Counted from the stretch's first letter, positions 20,491 through 31,243 are shown. The stretch: 64,000 nucleotides of DNA from Halobacillus litoralis (GCF_009856445.1 NZ_WMFA01000001.1:186001-250000), one strand, 5' to 3'. Numbers and translations: made by a program. The notes: generated by a model not told the origin, from the letters alone.

Positions 20491-20506
20491 TGTTTCACGT
20501 GAAACA
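20491..20506. promoter_or_regulatory. parS: parS site (ParB/Spo0J binding)
   Basis: TGTTTCACGTGAAACA is a perfect 16-bp palindrome and an exact match to the conserved bacterial parS consensus. ParB loads here and spreads, and it recruits condensin (SMC) and ParA/Soj during chromosome segregation. It sits between the PH-domain gene and its terminator. Confidence 0.92.
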
Positions 20507-20514
20507 ATTCTGAA

Positions 20515-20550
20515 AATAAGCCCGGAATTAAGCATCCGGGCTTATTTTTT
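20515..20550 (+). terminator. Terminator of the glycogen operon
   Basis: AATAAGCCCGGA pairs perfectly with TCCGGGCTTATT and is followed by a T run. Confidence 0.9.
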
Positions 20551-20566
20551 ATGCTTATTGTTCAAC

Positions 20567-21279
20567 TATATGGCAGGTTTCTTGAAGACTCACTTTCGAG
20601 ACTTTTGTTGAGTGGATGTGGGCTGCGGGGAATAGCTCGCTTTCCGCGGGAGCGCGGTGAGCCTCCTCGGACTGCGTCCTGTGGGGTCCAGTTTCGGCGC
20701 CTAGCGGCTAGTGAGACTTCCCTCGCTTCTGTACGATAAGTCAACATCGAATCACTCCGTTCTCCGTGTTTCCTTTATCTCCGCCAGCTCAGTCCAGTCC
20801 ATACGCCGCTGATCGAGGCACCTGCACACTTAAGTTAGGAGTCTCGCCATTCCCCTCCGCCCACTAACCAAAGAAAACACTCGAAACCACTACTTAAAAA
20901 ATCAGCTCGTATAGTTATTCGGAAGTGAATGATATAAACTCTACCTCATAGACGTTTAGCAAACGCAAATGCTTGATGCAACACACTATATGCCCGCTTA
21001 GGGAGAAGAATTGGAACTTTACTTATGAATACAGTTGTTCTAATCATCCACTTCCCTCAACCATTCAAACTAACCCTTTTATAAGTGGTTTTGAGACACT
21101 TATAAGGTAAAGGGGCGGAGGGAAACGGTGAGACTCCTATGGGACGTGTGGGACAGGTGAGACCCCGGAAGGCGTAGCCTGAGGAGGCTCACCGCCCGCC
21201 CCGTGGAAAGCGAACCTTTTCCCGGAGCCCCTAGAATTACACGAACATCTCGAAACCGAGTCTTCAACTAAAGGGAGCG
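20567..21279. repeat. Dispersed composite repeat, copy C
   Basis: Two inverted half-units flank a spacer. The left half (TATATGGCAGGTTTCTTGAAG onward, to about 20895) carries the 139-bp nested element at 20696-20834. The spacer (about 20895-21085) is closely matched by 61175-61372, and the right half (about 21085-21279) ends TCTCGAAACCGAGTCTTC. The whole 713-bp block is a direct duplicate, apart from insertions, of copy F at 60974-61683. It occupies nearly all of the gap before rpoN; no gene is seen in it. Confidence 0.85.
20696..20834 (-). repeat. Nested 139-bp element inside repeat copy C
   Basis: It is the reverse complement of 5849-5988 with only a few changes, starts GGCGCCTAGCGGC, and interrupts the dispersed repeat at the equivalent place. 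Confidence 0.8.
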
Positions 21280-21381
21280 ATAGTGATAAAATTACACTAG
21301 GAATCTGAAAATTCCATATATATTTGAATTTTTGGTCTGATTAGCCCATCATAAGTAATAGATATATACTGTTAAACAACA

Positions 21382-21397
21382 ATGAAAGCGTTATCAA
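21382..21397 (+). promoter_or_regulatory. cre site (CcpA) in the rpoN leader
   Basis: ATGAAAGCGTTATCAA matches the catabolite-response consensus WTGNNARCGNWWWCAW throughout. It lies 15 bases before the start codon, within the likely transcript. B. subtilis sigL is reported to be repressed by CcpA through a roadblock at a cre inside the transcribed region, and the placement here fits that. Confidence 0.75.
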
Positions 21398-21411
21398 AAC
21401 GAGGTGTGGAA

Positions 21412-22728
21412 ATGAAGCTTGAATTGACTCATAAGCAAACGACAGGATTGGTAATGACAACACAAATGCGTCAAGCAATCACGATGCTTCAATGGACCTC
21501 TGCTGAAATGTGGGAACATCTCCAGCAGGAAATCCATGAGAACCCCATTTTAACGTTAGAAACCCCAAGTATGATTCCTTCCCATCGTCATCATCGAGAG
21601 GCCTATCATGACCCAATCGACCAAATCGTACCCGATGAAAAAAACTGGCGTGATGGACTGGTGGAACAAGCTGGATGGTTGAAAGTGGACCAGTCATTAA
21701 AAGAGACGCTCCTTTTTTTAATTGATAGTTTAGATGAACGCGGGTTTTGTACAATATCTGAAGAAGAAGCGTCACTTCAAACCGGTCAATCACTGAACAC
21801 GACTAAGCGGGCAAGACGCCTGTTATTACAGTTTGAACCGATGGGAGTCGGTTGTTTGGATTTTAAAGAGTTTTTACTCTTCCAAGTAGAAAAGAAGCAT
21901 CCCGATTCTTCCGTTTTAGCTGTTTTGATTGAAAATCATTTAGAAGACCTAGCCAATCAGAACTTTAAAAGGGTAGCTTGTGAACTGGACATAGAGGAAT
22001 CGTGTGTTGTCGAAGCTTTGGAAGTTATCCAATCTTTAGAACCACGTCCGCTGCTTCCGAATTATGGACCGAACAATATACCGCCGATGCCTGATTTGAT
22101 ACTGGAAGAAAAAGACGGGGGATTTGTGTTGCGTGATCCTTTTTCTGTCAGCGGTCAAATCCAGTGGGATGAGCAGCTGGTACGTATGTACAAAGAAGGA
22201 AAAGAAGCCCATGAGTATTTGGACGACTGTTATAAAAAAGCGCGCTGGCTTCTGCAAAGCATAGAGCAGCGGCAGAACACGATTTTGAAAGTGGCGGAAG
22301 TGATTATCAAGCATCAGAGCACTTTTTTGAATGGTGGTTCATTGAGGCCGCTCACTTTAAAAAAGGTGGCAAAAAAACTGGGTGTCCATGAGTCAACGGT
22401 CAGCCGGACCGTGTCTAACAAAGTCTTGCAGACCCCCAAAGGATTATACGAATTAAAGAGCTTCTTTGTGACGGGTTATCAATCTTCAGATGGAGAAGAA
22501 GTCTCTTCTCAACACATTAAAGATTTAATAAGAGAGATGATTCAAAAAGAAGATCCACTGAAGGCTTTGTCTGATCAGAAGATGGCAGCAGAGTTAAAGG
22601 AAAAGCATAACGTGAAAGTGTCGCGCCGAACCGTTGCCAAATACCGCGAGTCTCTCAATCTCCCATCCTCTTCTAAACGAAGAGCATCGGCACGTGAAGG
22701 AGATTCTCCTATTCTTCTACATTCCTAG
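21412..22728 (+). CDS. rpoN: RNA polymerase sigma-54 factor (SigL)
   Basis: Sigma-54 directs polymerase to -24/-12 promoters and needs enhancer-binding ATPases. The protein (438 residues) has the Q-rich activator-interacting N-terminus (HKQTTGLVMTTQMRQAITML), a core-binding region, a helix-turn-helix near VAKKLGVHESTVSRTVSNK, and the RpoN box SRRTVAKYRE (about 404-413) that reads the -24 element. The start at 21412 has GAGGTG five bases upstream; an ATG ten codons earlier is rejected because it lies in the cre site. In Bacillus SigL controls acetoin, levan and arginine/branched amino acid use. No enhancer-binding protein is encoded in this window. Confidence 0.93.
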   Translation: MKLELTHKQTTGLVMTTQMRQAITMLQWTSAEMWEHLQQEIHENPILTLETPSMIPSHRHHREAYHDPIDQIVPDEKNWRDGLVEQAGWLKVDQSLKETLLFLIDSLDERGFCTISEEEASLQTGQSLNTTKRARRLLLQFEPMGVGCLDFKEFLLFQVEKKHPDSSVLAVLIENHLEDLANQNFKRVACELDIEESCVVEALEVIQSLEPRPLLPNYGPNNIPPMPDLILEEKDGGFVLRDPFSVSGQIQWDEQLVRMYKEGKEAHEYLDDCYKKARWLLQSIEQRQNTILKVAEVIIKHQSTFLNGGSLRPLTLKKVAKKLGVHESTVSRTVSNKVLQTPKGLYELKSFFVTGYQSSDGEEVSSQHIKDLIREMIQKEDPLKALSDQKMAAELKEKHNVKVSRRTVAKYRESLNLPSSSKRRASAREGDSPILLHS

Positions 22729-22787
22729 GTTAATTCCCTGAAAAAAGGGGGATAGTCTAGTAGAAGATGGATGAGGAGGCTTCCCTT

Positions 22788-23612
22788 GTGAAAAATTTGA
22801 TATCCTATGTGAAAGATGTGATTTCTGAATTTCAAAAAGACAACATCCCCCTGCTTGGTGCAGCGCAGGCATACTATTACTTATTAGCCATCGTTCCCCT
22901 TTTAATTCTGGTATTATCCATTCTCCCCTATTTGAATATAGACGCTGAAACAGCTATTCAGGCGATGAGCAATGTCATACCCAGCGATACAGCCCAGGTG
23001 TTCCGGGAGAACATTGTCGCTGTAGTGGAGCAGCCAAGCGGTGGGCTTTTGACTGTAGGTATTTTAGGAACGCTTTGGTCTGCTTCCAATGGTATCAATG
23101 CGTTCATCCAGTCCTCGAACATGGCTTACAACGTGGAAGAGACAAGGTCGTTCATTAAGGTGCGTCTACTTTCCATTGTATTGACCATCGGGATGATCTT
23201 AGCGATTATCGTCGCCCTTGTTCTTCCTGTATTCGGCCAGGTCTTGATTGATATGATCAACCTGCCTTCTCAAACAGCCGTACTATTGCAAGTGTTGCGC
23301 TGGACGCTGAGTATCGTGGTTATTGGTGCCGTTCTCATGGCGCTTTATCACTTCGCGCCAAATAAGAATATTCCCTTTAAACATATCCTTCCGGGTGCAG
23401 TAATCACGGCTATTCTCTGGCAGTTAATTTCTCTTGCTTTCTCTTTCTATGTTAGTAATTTCGGCAATTATTCTGCCACCTATGGAAGCCTGGGAGGAAT
23501 TATCATTTTAATGTTATGGTTTTTCCTTACAGGGATCATTTTAATGGTAGGAGCGGAGATTAATGTCATCTACCACCGTCGCCATGGCGGAGGTGAAAAG
23601 AAAGCAGCTTAA
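22788..23612 (+). CDS. YihY/UPF0761 family inner-membrane protein
   Basis: The protein has about six membrane helices with the family marks FQKDNIPLLGAAQAYYYLLAIVPLLI near the N-terminus, GILGTLWSASNGINAFIQSSN in the middle, and SNFGNYSATYGSLGGIIILMLWF towards the end. The family was once called ribonuclease BN in error; its function is unknown and may be transport or envelope related. The GTG at 22788 is preferred since GAGGAGG lies eight bases upstream; an in-frame ATG at 22767 has no site. It follows rpoN by 59 bases. Confidence 0.85.
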   Translation: MKNLISYVKDVISEFQKDNIPLLGAAQAYYYLLAIVPLLILVLSILPYLNIDAETAIQAMSNVIPSDTAQVFRENIVAVVEQPSGGLLTVGILGTLWSASNGINAFIQSSNMAYNVEETRSFIKVRLLSIVLTIGMILAIIVALVLPVFGQVLIDMINLPSQTAVLLQVLRWTLSIVVIGAVLMALYHFAPNKNIPFKHILPGAVITAILWQLISLAFSFYVSNFGNYSATYGSLGGIIILMLWFFLTGIILMVGAEINVIYHRRHGGGEKKAA

Positions 23613-23627
23613 CTTTTTTGTTAGAAA

Positions 23628-23667
23628 AGAAGGTTCCGCGCCTCAGAGGAGGAGGGCGGAACCTTCT
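23628..23667. terminator. Bidirectional terminator between the YihY gene and the peptidase gene
   Basis: GAAGGTTCCGC and GCGGAACCTTC form a strong stem between two convergent genes, with A-rich sequence on the left and T-rich on the right. Confidence 0.8.
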
Positions 23668-23690
23668 TCAATTTGACTTCCCCTCATAGA

Positions 23691-24743
23691 CTAAAATTGG
23701 ATGGGGTGGCTTTCAAGCAGTTCCGTTAATGTAGGTATTTGATGGCTGTTTCTCCCCCTCACCGGTGTTGCTTGAAATAGAGATTCAAGAATGGATTCTT
23801 CGGTGGCTTCTCCAACAGCACGGAAAGCTTCATCTATATCTTCTTCATGGATAGATGAAAAAGATAACGGACCCTCGGGTTTTCCGTGGGGGATGGTTGT
23901 AGCGGTCGAGAATCCGAGAACAACATCACCACTTCCATTTCCAACCATTGACCCGGTCTTTGATAATCCAGTCACCGTTCGTTTACATATTCTTTTCAAT
24001 TGCCGTTCTGACACGGGAAGGTCTGTAGCGACCACAATCATAATCGACCCTCGATCTTTTTCTTTTTCAGATTGAATATAGTTCTTCAATTGTTGCCCAA
24101 CCGGTTGACCATCAATCCTGAGATCGCTCAGTTTACCGAAGTTTGTAAGGGTCAGAACACCTATTGTATAAGAACCGTGTGCAAGCTCCACCTTCCGGGA
24201 AGAAGAACCGATTCCACCTTTCAATGAATAACACAGCATCCCGCGACCTGCTCCGACACACCCTTCTGTGAAGTGGTCTTTGGCATCTTCAATGGCTTGA
24301 AAAACATGCTCCTTCGTAACGGCTTGCTTCCTAATATCATTGATATACATATCGTTGCATTCCCCAATGACAGGGTTGACTGTCCCTGTGGTCCGACCGA
24401 CCTCCTGGTTTCGCTCAAGAGTGTAAGCAACGAGTGCATCATACGCCGCTCCTACACCGAACGTGTTGGTTAATAGAATGGGGGTTTCCAATGTTCCCAG
24501 TTCTTCAAGTTGAATGGTTCCCGCCGTCTTGCCAAACCCATTGATGACATGAGCCGAAGCTACTGTTTTATTTTGAAAAAGGTTGCCCTGGTGCGGAAGA
24601 ATGGCAGTAACTCCTGTCTGTACATCATCCCTGTCTAATGTATAATGGCCGACCGTCACTCCGGGTACGTCGGTAATTTGATTTCGATCACCTACAGGCA
24701 TAGATCCTATGATGATGTCGTTCTCTCGGGTTGTTTTATTCAT
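23691..24743 (-). CDS. P1 family peptidase, DmpA (S58) type aminopeptidase
   Basis: These N-terminal nucleophile hydrolases cleave themselves before a serine to form alpha and beta chains and then act as aminopeptidases on D- or beta-amino acyl peptides. The 350-residue protein begins with the family pattern ITDVPGVTVGHYTL (about 22-35) and contains TNTFGVGAAYDALV and EGCVGAGRGM. The self-cleavage and nucleophile site is the Gly-Ser in GNGSGDVVLG (Ser about 271). It has no signal peptide. It is a lone minus-strand gene divergent from glutamate synthase, where gltC lies in B. subtilis. The true substrate is unknown. Confidence 0.88.
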   Translation of the reverse strand: MNKTTRENDIIIGSMPVGDRNQITDVPGVTVGHYTLDRDDVQTGVTAILPHQGNLFQNKTVASAHVINGFGKTAGTIQLEELGTLETPILLTNTFGVGAAYDALVAYTLERNQEVGRTTGTVNPVIGECNDMYINDIRKQAVTKEHVFQAIEDAKDHFTEGCVGAGRGMLCYSLKGGIGSSSRKVELAHGSYTIGVLTLTNFGKLSDLRIDGQPVGQQLKNYIQSEKEKDRGSIMIVVATDLPVSERQLKRICKRTVTGLSKTGSMVGNGSGDVVLGFSTATTIPHGKPEGPLSFSSIHEEDIDEAFRAVGEATEESILESLFQATPVRGRNSHQIPTLTELLESHPIQF

Positions 24744-24969
24744 TGTTACACCTCCACATGCTCTATTCGCAATAAAGCATGTAATTTCCTTCCTGGTGTA
24801 TGTTCATACAAGCAAAGGATTTTATATGCACATTAAGATAGATAAGTAGATTTATTTTTGTATAAAACGAGTATAAGAGAAAAAAATTCTTCATTTTTTT
24901 TAAGTTTTTTGTTTGCGCTTACATCCTTTTAATATTCGGGTTTCTATTGAATTTGAATTGTCGCATTAT

Positions 24970-25031
24970 CTTGAAAATTCAGCGCTTGTCCGCTTTAAGA
25001 GCGTGATTCTCAAGGTTTTTCATGCTATACT
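24970..25031 (+). promoter_or_regulatory. Promoter region of gltA with a dyad
   Basis: CTTGAAAATTC (24970-24980) and GATTCTCAAG (25005-25014) form an imperfect inverted pair just before a -10-like TATACT (25026-25031) that lacks a good -35. An activator-dependent promoter of the GltC kind would look like this, but the match to known GltC boxes is loose. The rest of the 365-bp gap is AT-rich without a gene. Confidence 0.35.
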
Positions 25032-25108
25032 AGTAAGAAACTGAAAAGACAGAATTTTTTAATTTTTGCCTGTAACCTACAAGAATATGTCCGCTAGGGG
25101 GAAAAAAT

Positions 25109-28100
25109 ATGCAAAAACACGGATATCCTGTTCCGCAGGGGCTGTATCATCCGGAAAATGAGCATGAAGCTTGTGGTATCGGAGTGATCGCCAACATCGA
25201 TGGAACGAAGAGTCACAGTATCGTAGAGAATGCCATCACTATTCTATGTAACTTAGAGCACCGTGGTGGACAATCTGCTGATGTCAGTACAGGAGATGGG
25301 GCCGGAATACTGACGCAGATCCCTCATCATTTTTTTGAAGCACAATGTGAGAAGGAAGATATATATTTGCCTGAATCCGGTAAATACGGAATCGGCATGA
25401 TTTTCTTTCCGGAAAATCATGAGACAAGAACAGAATGTATGCAGACTTTTGAGCGTATTGTCGCAGAAGAAGGACAAGAATTTTTAGGCTGGCGTACGGT
25501 TCCGGTAAATGATTCGTTCGTTGGGGAAGATGCGAAGAAGACCAAACCATTTATTCGTCAGGCTTTCGTTGCTCCATCTGGAAATATTCAAACACAAATG
25601 GACCTGGAGCGCCGCCTGTACATCATTCGTAAGCGAGCGGAAATCGAGATTGCTGGAAAAGAGGGGTATGATGACTTTTATATCAGCAGTTTGTCATCGA
25701 ATACGATTGTCTATAAAGGGATGTTGATTCCGGAACAGCTGGATTCCTTTTATATCGATCTGAACCACCCGGATTTCAAAACGGCCCTCGCTTTAGTACA
25801 CTCCCGCTTTAGTACGAACACCTTCCCGAGCTGGAAACGTTCGCACCCGAACCGATTCACCATTCATAATGGAGAGTTTAATACATTACGAGGCAATGTG
25901 AACTGGATGAGAGCACGCCAGGAGCTTTGTAACTCGGAATATTTCAGTGAAGAAGACTTACAGAAACTTCTTCCTGTCATCGATTCCAACGGTAGTGACT
26001 CTTCCATGTTTGATAATGCCTTTGAATTCTTATACTTGTCCGGTCGTTCACTCGCTCACACCGCTATGATGATGGTGCCCGAGCCTTGGTCAAATGACGA
26101 AACGATTCAGGAAGACAAGAAGAATTTCTATGAATACCATAGCTGCTTAATGGAGCCATGGGACGGGCCGGCTGCCCTTGCTTACACGAATGGGAAACAA
26201 ATCGGTGCCTGCCTCGACCGTAACGGTTTGCGTCCTGCACGCTATTACGTGACAAAAGACGGAATGATTGTCCTTGGTTCTGAAGTGGGTGCTCTTGATA
26301 TTTTCGCTGACGATATTTTGTATAAAGATCGTCTCGCACCAGGAAAGATGCTCCTTGTTGATCTTGAAGAAGGGAAAATCATCCCTGATGATGAAATCAA
26401 ATTGCAAATTGCTCGTGAGAAACCATATAAAGAATGGATTGAAGAGAACAAATTTGATTTAGAAGACCTTCCTGAACCATTGACCGAACACCGTCCGGTT
26501 GAAAACTTGATCGACCAGCAGCTTGCTTTCGGTTATACAACAGAAGAATTAAACAAAATCCTTCTGCCGATGGTCAACGATAAAAAAGACCCCGTCGGTT
26601 CGATGGGATATGATTCACCGCTTGCTGTGCTTTCTAAAAAACCACAATTGCTTTACAGCTATTTTAAGCAGTTGTTCGCCCAGGTGACGAACCCGCCCAT
26701 TGATGCCATTCGTGAAAAGTTGATTACAATGGTGGAAACGACAATTGGAGCAGAGGGGAACCTGGTCGATCCAAAACCAGAAAGCTGTCGCCAGATCCGA
26801 CTGCAGACGCCTATTTTGACAAACCGTGAACTTGAACAGATTCGTCAGCAGGATGTAGAAGGATTCGCAGCACGTACGCTTTCCATTCTTTTCGATGCCA
26901 AAGAAGGCGGTTTGAAGCCTGCACTTGATCGTTTATGTGAAGAAGCGGATGCAGCAGTAGAAGATGGTACGACGCTGATTGTCCTATCTGATCGTGGAAT
27001 CAGTGAAGAGTATGCAGCCATTCCTTCTCTCCTTGCCGTATCCGGTCTGCACCATCACCTGATCCGTAAAGGGACGCGTACGAAAGTGAGCCTGATCATT
27101 GAATCTGGAGAGGCGCGTGAAGTGCACCATTTTGCTACACTACTTGGTTATGGAGCGGAGGGAATCAACCCTTATCTTGCCTATGAATCTTTGAGGGATT
27201 TGATGGAGCGCGACCTGCTTGAAGCAGAGTCTCATGAAACGGCTGTGCAGACGTATATCCATTCTGCAACGGATGGGATCATTAAAGTCCTTTCTAAAAT
27301 GGGGATTTCAACTATTCAAAGTTACCGTGGTGCACAAATTTTCGAAGCAGTTGGTATCCATAAAGATGTGATCGACCAGTATTTCACTCGTACAGCTTCC
27401 AGACTCGGGGGTATCGGTCTTGATATCATCGAAAAAGAAGTGCTTATGCGTCATGAAGTGGCTTACGGGGAAACGCGTGGATCAAACCGCACACTGGAAG
27501 CTGGTGACGAATATCAGTACCGCCAGAACGGGGAAGATCACCAGTACAATCCGCAGACGATTGCAACATTGCAGCACGCCTGCCGTTCGAACGACTATGA
27601 CCTTTTCAAGCAATATTCCAAGATGCTGACCGATGAAAAGAACAACCTGCAGTCTCTCCGTGGATTGCTTTCCTTCAAGGATCGCCCATCCATTCCGGTT
27701 GAGGAAGTAGAGTCTGTCGAGGATATTTGCAGACGGTTCAAAACGGGAGCGATGTCATTCGGATCTATCAGTGAAGAGGCTCACGAAGCCTTAGCCATTG
27801 CGATGAACCGTATCGGAGGCAGAAGTAATTCCGGTGAAGGTGGAGAAAATCCGAAACGATTCACTCCTGAAGAAAATGGTGACTTGAAACGTAGTGCGAT
27901 TAAACAGGTAGCTTCTGGCCGTTTCGGAGTAAACAGCCATTACCTCGTCAATGCGGATGAAATCCAAATCAAGGTCGCTCAGGGAGCGAAGCCGGGAGAA
28001 GGAGGTCACCTTCCAGGCAAAAAAGTATATCCATGGGTAGCAGAAGTCCGTGGTTCCACGCCTGGTGTTGAATTGATATCACCACCACCGCACCACGACA

Positions 28101-29689
28101 TTTACTCCATTGAAGACTTGGCTGAGCTGATTTATAACTTGAAAAATGCCAATCCAAAAGCTCGTGTCAGCGTGAAGCTTGTTTCCGCTGTTGGCGTTGG
28201 AACAATTGCTGCAGGGGTAGCAAAGGGACGTGCTGATCTTGTCCTAATCAGTGGCTATGATGGAGGAACCGGTGCGGCACCAAGAACAAGTATTAAGCAT
28301 ACCGGCCTTCCTTGGGAAATCGGTCTTGCGGAAACGCACCAGACGCTGGTTCTTGACCGTCTGCGTGATCGGATCGTTGTTGAAACAGACGGGAAAATGA
28401 TGACAGGACGTGACGTTGTCGTTGCCTCCTTGTTAGGAGCGGAAGAATATGGATTCTCGACCGCACCTCTCGTCGTCCTCGGTTGTGTCATGATGCGTGT
28501 CTGCCACTTGAACACATGTCCGGTCGGTGTTGCGACCCAGGACCCTGAACTTCGTAAGAAATTCACAGGGGAAGCGGATCACCTTGAGAACTTCATGCGT
28601 TTCATTGCACAGGAAGCGCGTGAACTCATGGCAGAGCTTGGCTTCCGTACCATCAACGAAATGATCGGTCGTACTGATGTTTTACAGACGAACGAAGCGA
28701 TCGACCACTGGAAAGCCAAAGGCGTTGACTTGTCAGCCTTGCTTTACCAGCCTGATGTCCCTGCCGACTATGGTCGCTTTGCAGTTAGAAAGCAGGATCA
28801 TGGCCTTGAGAAGACGCTGGATATGGAAGAGTTGATCCCGCTTTGCAAGAAAGCCATTGAAACAGGGGAGCCGGTGGAAGGCACAGGATCCATCCGTAAC
28901 ATCCACCGTGTAACAGGTACGATCCTTGGTAGTGAAATCACACGTCGTTATGGAGCAGAAGGACTTCCGGAAGACACGATCAAATTGACCTTCAAAGGTT
29001 CCGCAGGTCAAAGTTTCGGTGCCTTCATTCCTAAAGGAGTCACCCTGCGCCTTATCGGGGATTCCAATGATTACGTAGGAAAAGGTCTGTCCGGTGGTAA
29101 AATCATCGTTCACCCATCACCACGGTCATCTTTCGTACCGGAAGAAAACACGATTATCGGAAACGTATCCTTCTATGGTGCTTCAGCAGGAGAAGCTTAC
29201 ATCAATGGTCTTGCTGGTGAACGCTTCTGTGTCCGTAATAGTGGAGCGGAAGTGGTTGTCGAAGGTGTCGGAGACCATGGATGTGAATATATGACAGGCG
29301 GGAAAGTCGTCGTCCTTGGGGGCACAGGGCGTAACTTTGCGGCAGGAATGTCCGGAGGCGTCGCTTACGTGCTGGATGAGTCTGAACTGCCTTTTGATAC
29401 AAAGTGCAACAAAGAATTAGTTCACCTGCAGCAGTTAGCAGATGCTAATGAAATTCAAGAACTTTATGACATGATCGAAAAGCATGTTTCTTATACAAAC
29501 AGCCCACGAGGTGAAAGAATCCTTGCTAATTGGAGCGACTATGTATCCAAATTCGTCAAAGTGATTCCGAGAGATTACTTGGCGATGCAGGAACGAATTA
29601 AGAATTTAAGAGAAAGTGGTCTTGAGAAATTTGACGCGGAAATGACCGCTTTTGAAGAACGCAATAAACCGGTAGCAACAGTCAAATAA
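25109..29689 (+). CDS. gltA: Glutamate synthase (NADPH), large subunit
   Basis: The large subunit turns glutamine and 2-oxoglutarate into two glutamates. The 1526-residue protein begins with a 21-residue propeptide; Cys22 (HEACGIG) becomes the N-terminal nucleophile of the class II glutaminase domain. A central domain and an FMN-binding synthase barrel follow ([26 protein letters not shown]), with the 3Fe-4S cysteines at about 1126, 1132 and 1137 ([12 protein letters not shown]). The C-terminal beta-helix is rich in glycine ([13 protein letters not shown]). The name follows Bacillus usage, where the large subunit is GltA; in enterics it is GltB. The small subunit starts 19 bases downstream. 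No gltC regulator gene is adjacent. Confidence 0.96.
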   Translation: MQKHGYPVPQGLYHPENEHEACGIGVIANIDGTKSHSIVENAITILCNLEHRGGQSADVSTGDGAGILTQIPHHFFEAQCEKEDIYLPESGKYGIGMIFFPENHETRTECMQTFERIVAEEGQEFLGWRTVPVNDSFVGEDAKKTKPFIRQAFVAPSGNIQTQMDLERRLYIIRKRAEIEIAGKEGYDDFYISSLSSNTIVYKGMLIPEQLDSFYIDLNHPDFKTALALVHSRFSTNTFPSWKRSHPNRFTIHNGEFNTLRGNVNWMRARQELCNSEYFSEEDLQKLLPVIDSNGSDSSMFDNAFEFLYLSGRSLAHTAMMMVPEPWSNDETIQEDKKNFYEYHSCLMEPWDGPAALAYTNGKQIGACLDRNGLRPARYYVTKDGMIVLGSEVGALDIFADDILYKDRLAPGKMLLVDLEEGKIIPDDEIKLQIAREKPYKEWIEENKFDLEDLPEPLTEHRPVENLIDQQLAFGYTTEELNKILLPMVNDKKDPVGSMGYDSPLAVLSKKPQLLYSYFKQLFAQVTNPPIDAIREKLITMVETTIGAEGNLVDPKPESCRQIRLQTPILTNRELEQIRQQDVEGFAARTLSILFDAKEGGLKPALDRLCEEADAAVEDGTTLIVLSDRGISEEYAAIPSLLAVSGLHHHLIRKGTRTKVSLIIESGEAREVHHFATLLGYGAEGINPYLAYESLRDLMERDLLEAESHETAVQTYIHSATDGIIKVLSKMGISTIQSYRGAQIFEAVGIHKDVIDQYFTRTASRLGGIGLDIIEKEVLMRHEVAYGETRGSNRTLEAGDEYQYRQNGEDHQYNPQTIATLQHACRSNDYDLFKQYSKMLTDEKNNLQSLRGLLSFKDRPSIPVEEVESVEDICRRFKTGAMSFGSISEEAHEALAIAMNRIGGRSNSGEGGENPKRFTPEENGDLKRSAIKQVASGRFGVNSHYLVNADEIQIKVAQGAKPGEGGHLPGKKVYPWVAEVRGSTPGVELISPPPHHDIYSIEDLAELIYNLKNANPKARVSVKLVSAVGVGTIAAGVAKGRADLVLISGYDGGTGAAPRTSIKHTGLPWEIGLAETHQTLVLDRLRDRIVVETDGKMMTGRDVVVASLLGAEEYGFSTAPLVVLGCVMMRVCHLNTCPVGVATQDPELRKKFTGEADHLENFMRFIAQEARELMAELGFRTINEMIGRTDVLQTNEAIDHWKAKGVDLSALLYQPDVPADYGRFAVRKQDHGLEKTLDMEELIPLCKKAIETGEPVEGTGSIRNIHRVTGTILGSEITRRYGAEGLPEDTIKLTFKGSAGQSFGAFIPKGVTLRLIGDSNDYVGKGLSGGKIIVHPSPRSSFVPEENTIIGNVSFYGASAGEAYINGLAGERFCVRNSGAEVVVEGVGDHGCEYMTGGKVVVLGGTGRNFAAGMSGGVAYVLDESELPFDTKCNKELVHLQQLADANEIQELYDMIEKHVSYTNSPRGERILANWSDYVSKFVKVIPRDYLAMQERIKNLRESGLEKFDAEMTAFEERNKPVATVK

Positions 29690-29708
29690 CGAAGAAGGGG
29701 GAGATCTG

Positions 29709-31196
29709 ATGGGTAAGTCTACTGGATTCATGGAATACACACGCCAATCCACACCTGAGCGCGATCCTGAAACAAGAATAGAAGATTGGGAAGATTACAA
29801 GCTTCCCCTTTCAGATGAAGAAGCACAAAAGCAAGGGGCACGCTGCATGGATTGCGGCGTTCCTACTTGCCATTCCGGAATGGAAATCAACGGCATCACG
29901 AGCGGTTGTCCTGTTTACCACCTCATACCTGAATGGAACGATCTGGTATATCAGGGGAAATGGAAAGAAGCCCTTGCCAAAGAACACGAAATGAACAACT
30001 TCCCGGAGTTCACAGGTTTTGCCTGTCCTGCTCCGTGTGAAGGGGCTTGTGTTCTTGGAATCAACGAACCACCTGTAGCTATTCGTAGTGTAGAGAGGTC
30101 TATTATTGAAAAGGGATTTGACGAAGGGTGGGTCACTCCTGAACCTCCTGCCTATCGTACAGGTAAAAAAGTAGCAGTCGTCGGATCAGGCCCTGCTGGT
30201 CTGGCCGCGGCCGCACAGCTGAACAAAGCGGGCCACTGGGTGACAGTATATGAGCGTAACGATCGTGTAGGTGGATTGCTCACCTATGGAATTCCTGAAA
30301 TGAAGCTGCCTTATTCCGTCGTTGAACGACGCGTGAACATTTTGAAAGAAGAAGGCATACAGTTTATGACGAACACAGAAGTTGGTCGTGATTATCCCGT
30401 CTCTCGTCTGAATGAGGAGTATGACACGGTCATCCTTTGTGGAGGTGCCACAACACCAAGGAACCTGGAAGTAGATGGACGCAACTTGAAAGGCATCCAC
30501 TATGCAATGGACTTCCTGCACTCCAACACAAAGAGCCTTCTTGATTCTGAGCATGAAGATGGAAACTACATCAGTGCGACAGACAAAAATGTCATCGTGA
30601 TCGGTGGCGGGGACACAGGAACTGACTGTATGGCTACATCCATGCGTCACGGCTGTAAGAGCCTGACTCAGTTTGATATTTATGATAAAAAAGGTTCTAC
30701 CCGTGACAATGAGGTGAACCCATGGCCGCAGTACCCGGTCATCCACCGCGTGGAGTACGGCCAAAAGGAATCAGAGGCGAAGTTTAATAAAGATCCACGC
30801 GCCTATGCGGTTATGACGAAGAGATTCGTTGGGGATGAAAACAATCGTATCAAAGAAGTACACACGATTGACGTTGCTCTTTCTTACGATGAAAAAGGAA
30901 ATAAAGTCCGTACTGAAATTCCAGGAACCGAAAAAGTATGGGAAGCAGACCTCGTACTGCTTGCGATCGGTTTCAGCGGCCCCGAGCAGGATCTTATTGA
31001 AAAGCTTGGCATCGAAACGACCGTACGTTCCAATGTCGCTGCCCAATACGGGAAGTACACGACGAACGTTGAAGGTGTATTTGCTGCCGGAGACATGCGA
31101 CGCGGGCAAAGTCTGATTGTTTGGGCTATCAACGAAGGTCGCGAAGTCGCACGTGAATGCGATCGATACATGATGGGAGCATCCCAGCTGCCTTAA
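29709..31196 (+). CDS. gltB: Glutamate synthase (NADPH), small subunit
   Basis: The small subunit (495 residues) feeds electrons from NADPH through FAD and 4Fe-4S clusters to the large subunit. The N-terminal iron-sulfur ligands are seen in RCMDCGVPTCHSG and CPAPCEGACV. FAD binding follows at VAVVGSGPAGLAAAAQL, NADPH binding at VIVIGGGDTGTDCMA, and the C-terminal FAD motif in GVFAAGDMRRGQSLIVWAI. It follows the large subunit in one operon and ends at a terminator. Length is typical. Confidence 0.96.
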   Translation: MGKSTGFMEYTRQSTPERDPETRIEDWEDYKLPLSDEEAQKQGARCMDCGVPTCHSGMEINGITSGCPVYHLIPEWNDLVYQGKWKEALAKEHEMNNFPEFTGFACPAPCEGACVLGINEPPVAIRSVERSIIEKGFDEGWVTPEPPAYRTGKKVAVVGSGPAGLAAAAQLNKAGHWVTVYERNDRVGGLLTYGIPEMKLPYSVVERRVNILKEEGIQFMTNTEVGRDYPVSRLNEEYDTVILCGGATTPRNLEVDGRNLKGIHYAMDFLHSNTKSLLDSEHEDGNYISATDKNVIVIGGGDTGTDCMATSMRHGCKSLTQFDIYDKKGSTRDNEVNPWPQYPVIHRVEYGQKESEAKFNKDPRAYAVMTKRFVGDENNRIKEVHTIDVALSYDEKGNKVRTEIPGTEKVWEADLVLLAIGFSGPEQDLIEKLGIETTVRSNVAAQYGKYTTNVEGVFAAGDMRRGQSLIVWAINEGREVARECDRYMMGASQLP

Positions 31197-31213
31197 ATAT
31201 AGTTAACCCTTTT

Positions 31214-31243
31214 AGCCACCTCTGAAACAGAGGTGGCTTTTTG
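31214..31243 (+). terminator. Terminator of the gltAB operon
   Basis: AGCCACCTCTG pairs perfectly with CAGAGGTGGCT, with a three-base loop, followed by TTTTTGTG. Confidence 0.92.

Noticed and set aside
25109-29689. Long minus-strand open frames opposite glutamate synthase and other large genes
   Set aside because: They are shadows of strongly biased codon use in the plus-strand genes and have no start signals or family resemblance.
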